A stretch of DNA of 23,469 bases, taken from assembly GCA_014925825.1 (NCBI GenBank), contig JACGCK010000446.1, positions 1 through 23,469 on the forward strand, in the 5' to 3' direction. The notes under the pieces were generated by a model, which was not told where the DNA came from, did not search any database, and was given only the letters and a program-made list of their open reading frames with translations. The position numbers were made by a program, and so were the translations under genes. Shown one piece after another: positions 1-10,127 of this stretch. Numbering within the stretch: the first letter of the stretch is position 1; every line of letters begins with the position of its first letter. This stretch comes from Pholiota molesta (Eukaryota > Basidiomycota > Agaricomycetes > Agaricales > Strophariaceae).

Positions 1-1147
1 CCCACTACCAGCGGCCTATTCATGGTTAGTCAACTACGTTCTCCGAGCGATGAAAAGTAATTCATTAGACGTACATAGTACATGATTTTGCGTTTGGGTT
101 CTTTGTTCTTCTTTGTTCCCAAAACATTCGATGTAGAGGTATTGATACCAGCTTCTTTCCTTGTCACAAACGTGGACGAGTTTGTCAAGTAGATTGTGAG
201 CAAGCACGAGAGTAACGATAAAAGAAGCTAGAAAAACTTTGTTAAATATTTTTTTAAAAATTGCGTAACGATTCTTTACGCACTGCGACAGAGATATAAG
301 ATCCATAGTCGATGATAGTATCTCCGTGTGTCTTTTCTTTTGAAAGAACATCGGACCACGTTCTCCAGTTAGGACACATTTCTTCTTCAGACTGTTCGAG
401 ATCTTCGAGACTGGGACAGCAAAATCCTTTGGCCTTCCACCACGAATGTCGACAGTAACCTTCCTTCATATCGAATAAGAGTTGTTCACAGCGCACGACG
501 AAGAAGGCGATGAGTGCTGTAAGGAATCCAACGATAGTGACAATTAGCCACCCTAGGCTTTTGTCGAAAATCAGGCGAATGCGCGCGCGCATAGATTTGC
601 GTCTTCTTAGTCGTGAAAATCGGGCAGAATCCTTGATAGTGTCATGCAACCAGTCGATTGAAGTAAATGAAGAATACCAGACTCGAATTCCATTAACTTG
701 CGCATCAGGCTCTGGGCTTTCTCCATCTTTTGTTTGAAGAGGTGCGTCATAGGTTGATTTAGGGCGAGTGCTGAGCCGAGCAAAGGAGATGTCCCGGAAC
801 GAAGCTGGGGAGTAAGGAACTGACTTAGTGAACGATTGGGCACGATGAAGAGCATTTAGGTTCGGAACAGGAAAATTTGAATTCGCTCTACGAGGAGCTG
901 ATGGCTTCGCAGCTGTCCGTCGACGCGAAGGGAGAGTCCCATAATGACGCGTGTCATTAGAGTCGAGGCGAGTGTTTTCACTTGGTCCATAGATTTCTGC
1001 ACCGTTTTGCGGCGGTAAATGAGTATTTGATGAGCTGGCGAGTGGTACAGTTGCGCTAGTGTCAACCTTGTGAACTTGGGGTGATTGCCCTTGCCAAATA
1101 AGCTCTTCTTGGACATCCACTAACGACGTGGGGCCAGGATTCGGCAT
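1..1147 (-). CDS. CLC-type chloride channel/transporter, N-terminal part (cut by window edge)
   Basis: This is the N-terminal 344 codons of a CLC family anion channel or Cl-/H+ exchanger. The exons are 284-1147, 75-227 and 1-15, with GT-AG introns at 228-283 and 16-74; the three exons keep one frame. Residues 1 to about 150 are a Ser/Pro/Arg-rich cytosolic tail. Next comes a SFTSIDWLHD block, matching the (D/S)F.TIDW motif before the first helix of CLC-3/4/5-like proteins, then a basic stretch and a hydrophobic helix at about 197-217. A Cys-rich loop follows (GYC...FCCP...CPNWRTW), then a second helix with the conserved LTIYLTNSSTFVTRKEAG. The last exon reads AAGSG, the start of the GSGIPE selectivity-filter motif, exactly at the window edge. 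Fungal members of this type usually act in Golgi, endosome or vacuole membranes, which is inferred here. The first ATG of the exon was taken as the start. The CBS domains lie outside the window. Confidence 0.93.
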
Positions 1148-1534
1148 TTCTGAGAAGACCTGCTAGAGGAAAGAGGAAGAAGAGTGATTGCCTAGGATGT
1201 CAATTACCTGGTTTGTTGCCCCACGTTGAGCAACATTTGCGAATTCATGTGTAATTCATCGCATTATGATTACAAGTCTTTTGACATTTGTTTTGTTGTA
1301 GTCTTATTTGGGTTGAGGTTGTAAAAGTCACATGTAAGTATTCTACACTAATATAAAGTGTGACCGGCAACATGACAGTAGGGCTGCAGTCGGGCTCTCA
1401 TTGACGAAAGTACTAGTAAGCATTCGTGGCCTGTCCAATCCCATACAGCACCTTGTTGAAGATCGGCTGACCGTAGACGACTAATAAAAAATAACATATA
1501 TCGTTATTACAGCGTAATGACATGAGTGTAGGTC
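1148..1534. other. intergenic region between CLC gene and GLTSCR gene
   Basis: This interval of 387 bp lies between the start of the CLC gene and the stop of the GLTSCR-domain gene, both on the minus strand. It should hold the CLC promoter and the 3' UTR of the neighbour. I see no gene, repeat or RNA in it. Confidence 0.6.
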
Positions 1535-2885
1535 TCAAGACGTCGAAGGGTCCGCACTTTTGGAGGTTGGGTTGGCAGTTCCGCTCACCCCTGAGGCATT
1601 ATTCCTGGTAACCAAGGAGTTCAGAACCATCGCCAATCCACTCATCTGAGCGCTTTGCAGCAGTGAGACATTAATTTCGAGGCTGAGAATTGTGCCGTTC
1701 GCTGTTGAACCTCGTAAAAACGGCTGGGGGCTGTGGTTGCCCTTCGGGAGGCAGGGAGGCAACTGGTACGGGTATAATGCCCAATGCATGGAGAGCTGGT
1801 AGCGATGCTACTGGGAGTTGGACAGGAATAGCACCGCTCGATTGATATGGCGCATATGTTGTCGGACTTGGCGCAGCCGGGAGAAACAGAGAAGGTGGAA
1901 ACGGAAGGAGCGGGGACTGTGCTGCCATAAGCTTGTGTATATGCATATGGGTAGCCACGATAATATTGTGTCTGCATCGCAGACATGGGCGTCTGCGGCA
2001 TGGCTGAGAATTGTGAGGTCCGCGAGGCGTTAGCATTAGCGCGCTTTTCTCGTTCTATGCGTTCTGCCTCTGTACGAGCTGTGCGTAGTTCATTCCCCAA
2101 CCAAGCGTTCTCAGAGCGGTCGGAATCTAAGATGACCTGCGCAAGAAAGTAGGCTTGATCGTCTGGAGATGAACGCTACATATGGAAGGACTTTAACGAA
2201 AGAGCAACTGGGAGCTTCAGTGGTAGCTTCACCTTTCCAGAACTGATCTTAAGCTTTCGCCAACGATGTCGAATAGTCTCGCGCCTTCGAAAAAATTCCA
2301 ATGCAGTTTCGGTACCTACGGTTTTTGAGTAAAACATAGAAAAAGACGAGATATGCGGTCTTACCTTGTATCTCCTCTTCCCAATTTGTTTCTTGTGCTC
2401 TCCCTTTTCCCTTCGCTGAAATTCCGGCTAGATCTTCCTTGGGTTGTTGGAAAATATGGTATGGCAGTAATCGCTGAACAACGTCTGTTTCATCCACGAA
2501 TGCGGAATCCATGTCAGGGTGTAAAAGCACCCTTTGGTCACTAGCGATGTGTGCATTTAATCTGAATGTTGAAATGAGAAAAATGAAAGTTCAGGCGGGT
2601 GATAAATACGACTCACCTTTCCAGATTCTGGGCCATAATAGCCAGTTCTTCAGACGTCCGCTTCCCACTTGCAGGCTGTTTGACAGAGGTAACTTCTTCC
2701 GAAGTGGACGCTTTCAAGTTAGATACAGTTTGAAGAGGTTGATACCAGGTTGAACTGGAAGAGGCTGCCGATGATGAGGGCGGTACATTGCCATTGGAAT
2801 TAAGAGTTCCTGTAGATAGGAAGTGCTGATTCGTTGAATTATGGTTGAGTGGGGAATTGTATATGCCAGTGAAGCCCGACGACAT
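1535..2885 (-). CDS. GLTSCR-domain (BICRA-like) chromatin protein, with two apparent single-base frame breaks
   Basis: The exons are 2617-2885, 2365-2540, 2233-2315 and 1535-2136, with GT-AG introns of 76, 49 and 96 nt. About 375 residues result once two frame breaks in the last exon are allowed for. The N-terminus is Ser/Asn-rich. The core resembles the GLTSCR1/BICRA conserved region: DQRVLLHPD, then DVVQRLLPYHIFQQP, then ALEFFRRRETIRHRWRKLK, followed by a charged helix with EAERIEREKR. The rest is Pro/Ala/Tyr-rich and ends with a conserved-looking helix (SLEINVSLLQSAQMSGL). In animals this domain marks a subunit of the non-canonical BAF SWI/SNF complex, so a nuclear remodeller role is inferred. 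The breaks sit at a CCC (plus-strand 1879-1881) and a TTTTT (1716-1720); each behaves as one extra base. No ATG precedes codon 1 in frame, because an in-frame stop lies just upstream. Confidence 0.84.
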
Positions 2886-3292
2886 TTCGTAGCCGTTGAT
2901 TTGTTGAAGTTTGGACAATTAGCAGCCCGTGACCGAGCCTTTCTCTTCAGGGCAGGCCATGGGTAGCTACAATAATATTAATTTGTCACGGTCGAACATC
3001 ATTAATATTCGAACACATCTAAGTATCTCATCCTCACGAATCTTTGAGAAATTATGAGTCCCCACAGCGCAAAGCTTTTAGGAGCAGTTATGAAATTTCA
3101 CAATTCATTTTTAGGCTTGAATATAAGTTCATTAGGTGTGTAATGAAAAGTTAGAAGGTCTCAGAAGCTGCTTTCTTTGATCAATTCTCTTTCACGCAGT
3201 TGCTTCTTACTCATAGCTTTGGGACCGGAGAATCGAATCAGAAATTTCGTAATGCTTGTGTAGCAATGCTAGTAGCAAATGTGATAAATTCT
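2886..3292. other. intergenic region between GLTSCR gene and cdc23
   Basis: About 400 bp separate the stop of cdc23 from the start codon of the next minus-strand gene. Apart from the short upstream ORF near 2919-2960 I see no coding potential, repeat or RNA gene. It should contain the cdc23 3' UTR and the promoter of the GLTSCR gene. Confidence 0.6.
2919..2960 (-). promoter_or_regulatory. short upstream ORF in the GLTSCR leader
   Basis: An ATG at 2958-2960 opens a 13-codon reading frame that ends in TAA at 2919-2921, 33 bases before the main start codon. If the leader extends this far, it could lower translation of the main protein. Transcript ends are not known from sequence, so this is only a candidate. 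Confidence 0.3.
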
Positions 3293-5823
3293 TTAATTTG
3301 ACTGACCCGAATTATTTAGTTCGGCGACTGCTTCTGTATCGACCTTGTTGATACTTTCCTGTGTCAATGTGGTTCTCGCATAAATCATACTGTTCACCGT
3401 TTTGAGCAACTCCTTTGCTCGACCCACGTCTTCCGCGTTGCTCGCGGCTACTTGGTCTAAATATTGTTTGGCCAGGTTCAAGTTACCATCTGGAATACGC
3501 ATCTCGTAATCTGCTACTTCCAGACTGGACTTGGCGTAGTCTTGGATTGGACGCACTGATATTAAGTAAGGTAGGCGAAGAACAAAGTGGGAGACATGAG
3601 TGGAAGTGCCAAGTAGAATGTTCGAAATAGGCTTACAATCGGCTTGGCAAACTTCTACAACCCGCCGATGATATGCCACAGCCTCCGAGTGTTCCTCCAA
3701 AGTACGATGTATTTTTGCTAGTTTGAGATTGATGGTAATCTCGTGTGGATCCGCTGGTATCAAGGCGCGTTTGTAGCATTCCACGGCCTCTCTGAGTCTA
3801 GGATTTCACATTGAGATTCATCGCAAAATCTTACTCCAAAAGAGCGAAGAAAAAAACAAACCTTCCAAGTTCTTCATAACACATTCCCTGTGCTTGCCAT
3901 AGACGCACATCATATGGTCTGTTTCAAGTAAATCAGGCTGCTAACTAAGCTGGAGGGCACATAGACAATAGGACTTACCGCAAAGCAGTTGCCCGTTGAT
4001 AATAATGAAGAGAATAATGGTGCATGCTCAGTAGTTCATATGCTTGTCCAAGACCATACCATGCTCGATAGTCTTTTCTATTGACATCTGAGTTTTCTTG
4101 TATCAGGTCCAAAAGGTTTTACAAGGGAGAATGAACCAAAAACATACCCACGGCTCTTCGATATGCTTCTATAGCGGCTTGCGAGTTTTTCATTTCAACA
4201 TACTCATGACCCATCAGCGTCCAAGCAGAGAGATAGGTCCGATCAAGCTGTGTGGCTCTTCTGAAGTACTTGACGGCTTTCTCATGCTCAGCGCGTAGTG
4301 AGTAATGATTCCCTGTTGATATTTCTTGTCTTAGCTTGCGTGACCAATCCAAGAAGTTGATAACTTACCGATTAGACAACAAACTTCGGGGCGGTCTTTA
4401 TCCAATGCCAAAAAATCATGGGCTAGTTTGGAGAGCTTGAGTCGACTGTCTTGGACGTATAAAATATTGGAGTATATGTCAATATCATCAATGTGGCCGG
4501 GATCCATGGAAAGAATCTTCTCGAACTGACGCTCTGCTTGTGCGTAATCTGCCCGATGGGCGGTCAATACCGATATTTATTCAAAACAAATTGAACTTTA
4601 CCATGTGTATGATATAGTGCACAAGCCTTAAGACTCATTATTGAAAGGCTATTCGGAAATAAATCTGATCCCAGAAGGCGGTCACAAAGCTGTAACTCGT
4701 GCTCAGAAGGATTGTGAAGTTCGTTGAGGGTCTTTATCTGGAAAATTTGAACCAGCGGATGATCTATTGGCAAGGGAATCAAATGGAGCAGAGATGATAG
4801 CTGTGGGAGTCGTTAGCATGAAAAAATCCAGGAGTAATGGAATCACCTCTTCCCCATCCCCAATGCAGCTGCCTAATAATGTCCACGTAGACCAATTCCA
4901 TCGAAACCCGGCTATAGAAAGAAGAGCACTTTCAATTGCTTCCTCGCGCCTCGATAGTCGCGAGAGAAATAAGGCTTTCCTGTGAGTTACCGGGGAGTTT
5001 GACTCAGCGAATGCATGAAGACGATCAAGTGATACTCACAGAAACAGTAGCCATGGGTCCGTATAATCTTTCACAGCATCCAAAAGTTCCCCTAGAGATT
5101 CATTAACAGGGACGGGTGGTTGATGTCGATTATCTGAGCAAGTTGTGAGGAACAATGTAGCTTTCTCATAAAAGGATGACGTACTGTCTAATTTATGCCA
5201 ATCCCTCTGAGCTTTCTTTTCTGAGGCCTGAAGCAGGATAGTTACAGTTGTACTTCACTATTATCAGTTTTCCACTTACAATGAACTGACAATATAATCT
5301 GAGAAATTTGGCTTTTAGGCTGATGCATTTTGTCAATAGGTGAGTCGCGCGATGGAATTCTCGGGCATCAAAACAGGCGCGGGCGGCAAGAATGACATCC
5401 TGTTCTTGATTTTCTAGATCAGCTTCGCGAGTTCGAATATCATTTGAATATGTAGCTTGTGAAGCGTGCGAGGGAGGGCCAGGGGTCAAGGAAATTGACA
5501 CAGGTTGCGTCAAGACTTCAGCTGATAATGGCGATTGATCTGCAAATGATACGGGAGGTTGTGGGGATTGCGACCTTGCGGGCGTTGAAGTTGAAAAGGT
5601 TGATAATAAAGATGCAGTTTGAAGTTGCCGTATCTTAGTAGTAGAGATGGACAACAAGAGCTCTGAAGACCTGTGATCAAGTTCGCCATAAATTATAACA
5701 TTCCTTACGCGTTGCATGAACACACCATTTTGCTGCAACTAATAATCCCCGATCAAGGCATTCTCTTGACGCAATCCTGATTTCTGAGATAACTTGCGCG
5801 TCAATGCCGGTGAAGGAGGTCAT
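3293..5823 (-). CDS. cdc23: Anaphase-promoting complex subunit CDC23/APC8
   Basis: Twelve exons give 630 residues without any frame break: 5726-5823, 5280-5670, 5185-5227, 5040-5133, 4847-4979, 4602-4800, 4369-4548, 4148-4312, 3979-4087, 3862-3918, 3637-3797 and 3293-3555. The introns are 46-81 nt and GT-AG. The protein is a tetratricopeptide-repeat scaffold of the APC/C ubiquitin ligase, which drives exit from mitosis. The N-terminal helix has [12 protein letters not shown], typical of CDC23, followed by a low-complexity Ser/Pro linker at about 55-100. Strong TPR signatures follow from about residue 310 ([59 protein letters not shown]). The length agrees with yeast Cdc23 (626) and human CDC23 (597). 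The start is the first ATG of the exon carrying the N-terminal helix. The first intron was placed so that W-S-S-E is restored across the junction. Confidence 0.97.
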
Positions 5824-8724
5824 TCAGAAACAAGTGAGGGTCGGAAGTCGGAAGTGGCAGCAGTGGCGGCGCGGTCAAACACGATCTAAACACGATCAGC
5901 CAAAATAGGCAGTTGATAAAGCCAAGTTCAAGCGCTCAATAAATGGTGCTAATCTCGAACTGAGCTATCCAAGCTGAGCAGCTTGAATATATCGCTTATC
6001 TCTGACTAGTATTTATCGATATTTCAACATGGAATGCAGGCCCAAAGGTGGCAGACTTCTGGGGAATTGCTGGGAATGAACTAAAAAGTCAAGAAAAGTT
6101 GCAAGTTGCACAATGTAGATGAGTTGCAGCGCTGAGCGGCACAAAATAATGGAGGTGTTCACTCAGCATTCAATACATCACTTAGTGCCGTCTTGGTGCC
6201 ATCCAATTATCTAACAATCATATTGATCCTCTCTTTTTTTCTCATCTCAGATATCTAATAGTCTAATAGGCGAACACACCTTTTGACCCTTTACAACAAT
6301 TTTTATCTTTAAACTTCCCTTGTTTTATAGAATTTTGATAGAACTTAGATGAGGACTTAGATTAGGTCTCTGCTGTGGTCAATAACCAGCGCAAAGGAAA
6401 AGGTAAGTGGCCCATTGCAAGTAAGTATGTGAAGTCGCAGAATCCTTGCGATTTTGTCCTCCGTTTCTCGCACAGCAATCTGTCACAAGCGACACAAGCT
6501 CTATACATACACGTCGTCTATGCCAAAAAGAGGCCATCCCCGGGCATTTAGTTGCAGCTTGCAATGATCATCGACTCGGATCTCAGGACTTACAACTTAA
6601 AACAGAGGTAGTACATAGTATTACACCATGGTTCGGTATTACAACGCTTTTTAATGATTCTCACAAGTTTGTTCATGTCTTTTTCTTATGTATTTATAGG
6701 ACATATTTTTGGATTTTTCTGTGCAGATTTCGAAGCCCCACTGTCACTTCTGGGCTCAATTCTGCTCAATTGCACTGTGGTAGTAAACATCGAACACAGC
6801 TAATTCTAGCGCGCCAAGGTAAAGGCATTCAGCGGCTTTACCTTGCATATCTGCAAGAAGCTGCTTATCTTGGCGATGTCAGTTACAATCTACTCGGCTT
6901 CGGACGCTGAATAACATTTCGCAAGCCCTTCCATGAGATACTCAAATTTTTGTATTGTTTTTGTATCAGAAAAAAAAAGTTTCCAACTTCTTCGATTACA
7001 AACCGGTTTCATTACGGTCTCATAAATAATTTAATATCCAATATCTCAACACAACATTAACCCTCCCTAGCCGCCATACAACAGTGATGGTGACCCTATA
7101 AATTATGCAGAGACCTAGCAGGAAGATTTATTGGTGTGACATCGCAATTGTAGAGAGGAATCTCAGCGAATAGCTTTGAAGCGCGGAGAGCTTCACAAAA
7201 CCCCGTTTCTCGGAAATTGATTTCTTCTCCTTTTGACCTTCATGACATTCTGCACGGAGCCTGAAGGCGGGCGCGCATCCGCTTTAATGGCATTATGGTA
7301 CACTTCATATTCCTCTTCATTATGGGATGTAATAAGTAGCTGTAACCGATTCAATTATCTACTAATAATATAGTATACTATGCCGGGAGCACCATACTAC
7401 CTGCATCTCTAATGGAAGCTTCGCTGCCATCGATGCACAGCCTTTGTGCGTATCCGAGTCAGTTTCTTCAATACGGGCAGATAACGCGACTTAATTATGG
7501 CAGACCACGATATTTATTGTCGATCATTTGACGACATAGTAATGGATATATCGGACCAGGCTGGAGCGGAGGGGTATAACCCGGTATAACGGATAAATAA
7601 GGACATCTGATACTTTTGACAAGTTCGGGGAATAATATTTCCGTTGATGCATGGAGTTCACTGTTCAACTACCTTTCCACCGATGTCTTGGCATAATATT
7701 ACGAGAGATGTAGCTATCTCCGTATAGAAATTCTTTCTGCGTAGTTTGGTGCGAGTTCAAGTTGAGTGAGAGCAAAGTATGTAAAGGTGATAAATCATTG
7801 CTTTCCATGCTGCGCTATCAGGAAGATACAGTAGCCAAGATCTAGGATCAGTTTATATTTATCTTAAAATTTTATTCTCTCTTCTACCTCAAGCCATACC
7901 CATTCTCTGCATAAGGAATAAGACAACTCTCCCATCAAGACATACACATTAACAGAGCCGCAAGTAGTTGGGAGCTTTATTGTGTTATGGGCTGTATTGA
8001 GCTAGTGGCTATGATTGCACTTTTATTTTTGAGAAGCATAGAAACCTGTTTATATGCCTATGCCTGTGAGTTTAATGCATACTTAATTTTTGCCGGGGAA
8101 CCAGTGGTGCTGCATGTCATAAAAATTGCAGATAGAGAGTCTCCATCCTAGCTTCTATTGGATTGAAAGACATTGTTGTATATAATGGCATTGTACTCCG
8201 GACTTCGTCAGTTTCCTTGAGTAGTACACGTTGAGTACACAGCTCTTTTGAGGTTACCGAACGGTCTTAAGATAGAAAACGTGCCACACAAGTTTCGATC
8301 TGCCAAGCACTTTTCGGCAGCTGTATAAATCTGGTTTTTTTTATAAACCTTACTGGCTTAAGTACTTAATAGCACATATTTAAAGCTTCGAGTCTAAGAC
8401 CAGGCATTATGATGCCTGAGATCTTCGGTAGATTCCGGTTATATGTTCAATCTAGTATTTAACATATAAATTAACCTCCAGAAATAGATAGACTTTTAGA
8501 GCAACTGAGTGGAGACCATAACTGGTGAATGTCAAATGTCTTTTTATCCTGCTACTCATGGAGTGTAATTTCGCATGGCTAATTCCTAGATTGACACCAG
8601 GGTATATTCTACGATAAAGAGCCACATAAAACAATACAGCGAAATAAAATCTATTGCCGACGACCAGTGTAAAAAATAGCTAGAGCGTCTGTATGAATAA
8701 ATTTGAACGTTAGCTCCTGCATCA
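5824..8724. other. long gene-poor interval upstream of cdc23
   Basis: These 2.9 kb are AT-rich and lack convincing protein genes on either strand. The first few hundred bases should be the cdc23 promoter; a doubled AAACACGATC lies at about 5878-5899. Around 6370-6910 there are good splice signals (see the separate entry). The stretch 6950-8700 is rich in TAATAT-type sequence and carries a perfect 12-bp palindrome (ATAGTATACTAT) at 7370-7381. The last part should be the 3' UTR of the Zn2Cys6 gene. I saw no tRNA, terminal inverted repeat or transposase. Confidence 0.55.
6330..6912 (+). other. candidate spliced transcript, not recognised
   Basis: The plus strand has a strong donor AAAAG/GTAAGT at 6403, followed by an acceptor CTCGCACAG ending at 6475. 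A second donor (GAG/GTAGTA) is at 6608, with acceptors ending at 6699 or 6726. The exon 6476-6607 is open for 44 codons with phase 0 at both ends. However, the frame leading into it carries an in-frame TAG with no ATG after it. An unspliced reading frame of 154 codons (6446-6912) resembles no family I know. This could be a non-coding RNA, a leader, or chance. Confidence 0.2.
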
Positions 8725-10127
8725 CTATCTGCGAAGTGGTTCCCAGGTCATGAAGGAATCGTCAAGCGAAGGTGGAGAATTTGGGTTGGCAGGCATAATA
8801 TCCCATGGGCGACCACTTGGCATGGATCCTCTTGGTTGAGTCATTCGTTGCGCGAACAGTTGAGGGTGATAGGACGTATGGATAGACGGCTGAACTCGCT
8901 CAGAAGGACTGCTCGACATAGCGCTTAGCATATTCCTGAGAAACAGAATCTTTTAGCTCAATACAAAATCGATATAGATGGATATAATTACGTCGTGAAG
9001 GAATCCAACTCTAAGACTCGTTGATGAAGTTGGCAAAAGCCTCCTAACTGATGAGATGGAGACCGCCTGAGAACATCAGAGGCTTTCCTTAGCCTGACTG
9101 AGAGTTCAAGCATATTGTTGTAGTTCGTCGTCTCTTGGACACAGCCGCAATGCCCACTTTGTTTATTGTATCCGGTTTCTGGTAAGAGAGAGAAGGAAGA
9201 GTTGTCGTCGACGCCCATTATCGCCGGATAATTCATGAACAATGAGGCCAAATCGTAGTCTTGAAGAGAGCCTTGACCCGCGATACCAGCTGGCGAAAAT
9301 GAATAATCATCTGTAGGCGTCATAAGCCCTGGCGATGAGCTAGTCAAAGGGGAGCTTGGACTAAGGGGAGATCTCATTCGGTGCGAGTCGGGGAGTTGGA
9401 GGTGAAGTGAACTGTTAAAGGCGTTTGGATGCAGTGAGCTACTGCGGTTTGAAGACGAATCTCCCTTCTCAGAAGACGAAGACGACATCGGCGGGGAAGG
9501 TGCATTTGAAGGACATGATTCATCGCTGCTTCCCTGAGGTCGAGTATGCCATTTTTCGAATTCTTCCCCCAGCCCGGTAGATTGGGTCCAGCGGGGGTGA
9601 GGTTTATTTTTCAGCTGTTACAATTCTCTTCGTTATTTCACTAATTTTAAGGTGTCAAATATCAAACAAACCTCCCGAATCACTCCCTCAAGTTCTGCTA
9701 CTCTTTTAAGTAGCCTAGAGCTTTCGTCCTGGGTGTCTGTCCTTTGGCTAGGATCGTCGACCTCATAAACACATAGCCCTGTCTTGGTAAAGCTTCGGTA
9801 AATCGACTTGGCGCCTGACCGGAACATACGTACAAGTCCGAGTTGGGTACATCGTGCACAAGCAGGACGTTTTCTGTCGCACTGGAGCATCGTGTTTGTG
9901 TCACTGCCTGCATAGTGGACGAGCAAAGACAGTGACTCACCATGCGTTTGGAAGTGTGGCAATTCAAACACGATTGAGTGGTCCTATTACGACGTCTAAA
10001 GGAAGGTTAGACTGACCTACTAGAGTGTCAACGAGGAAGGGCGTCACCTTTTACGATGGTCACCATCGGGAGCAGGTGTAGAGTCAGAAATACTCTTTTT
10101 CTTGCGGGAAGTGACCTCTGACGACAT
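8725..10127 (-). CDS. Zn(II)2Cys6 fungal transcription factor
   Basis: Six exons (10048-10127, 9941-9995, 9830-9881, 9672-9778, 8992-9614, 8725-8935) with GT-AG introns of 51-59 nt give 375 residues in one frame. A basic N-terminus (HRKRRRNR) leads into a binuclear zinc cluster: C36-x2-C39-x6-C46-x6-C53-x2-C56-x8-C65. Exon junctions fall inside the cluster, so it is visible only after splicing. A coiled-coil-like heptad follows (RLLKRVAELEGVIRE, about 85-99). The centre is Ser/Pro-rich. A second conserved block at 251-305 (GHCGC then LELSVRLRKASDVLRR) occurs in many basidiomycete proteins of this class, to my recollection. It should bind CGG-type DNA sites in the nucleus; its targets cannot be told. 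It stands alone between two gene-poor stretches. Confidence 0.93.

Noticed and set aside
34..351. Open frame of 105 codons on minus
   Set aside because: It overlaps real CLC exon 2 and an intron in the wrong frame; splicing into another frame gives the conserved LTIYLTNSSTFV sequence.
6363..7117. 11-bp inverted repeat (TAGGTCTCTGC at 6363-6373 and its complement at 7107-7117), considered as transposon ends
   Set aside because: Too short, no target-site duplication, and similarity stops at once outside the 11 bases.
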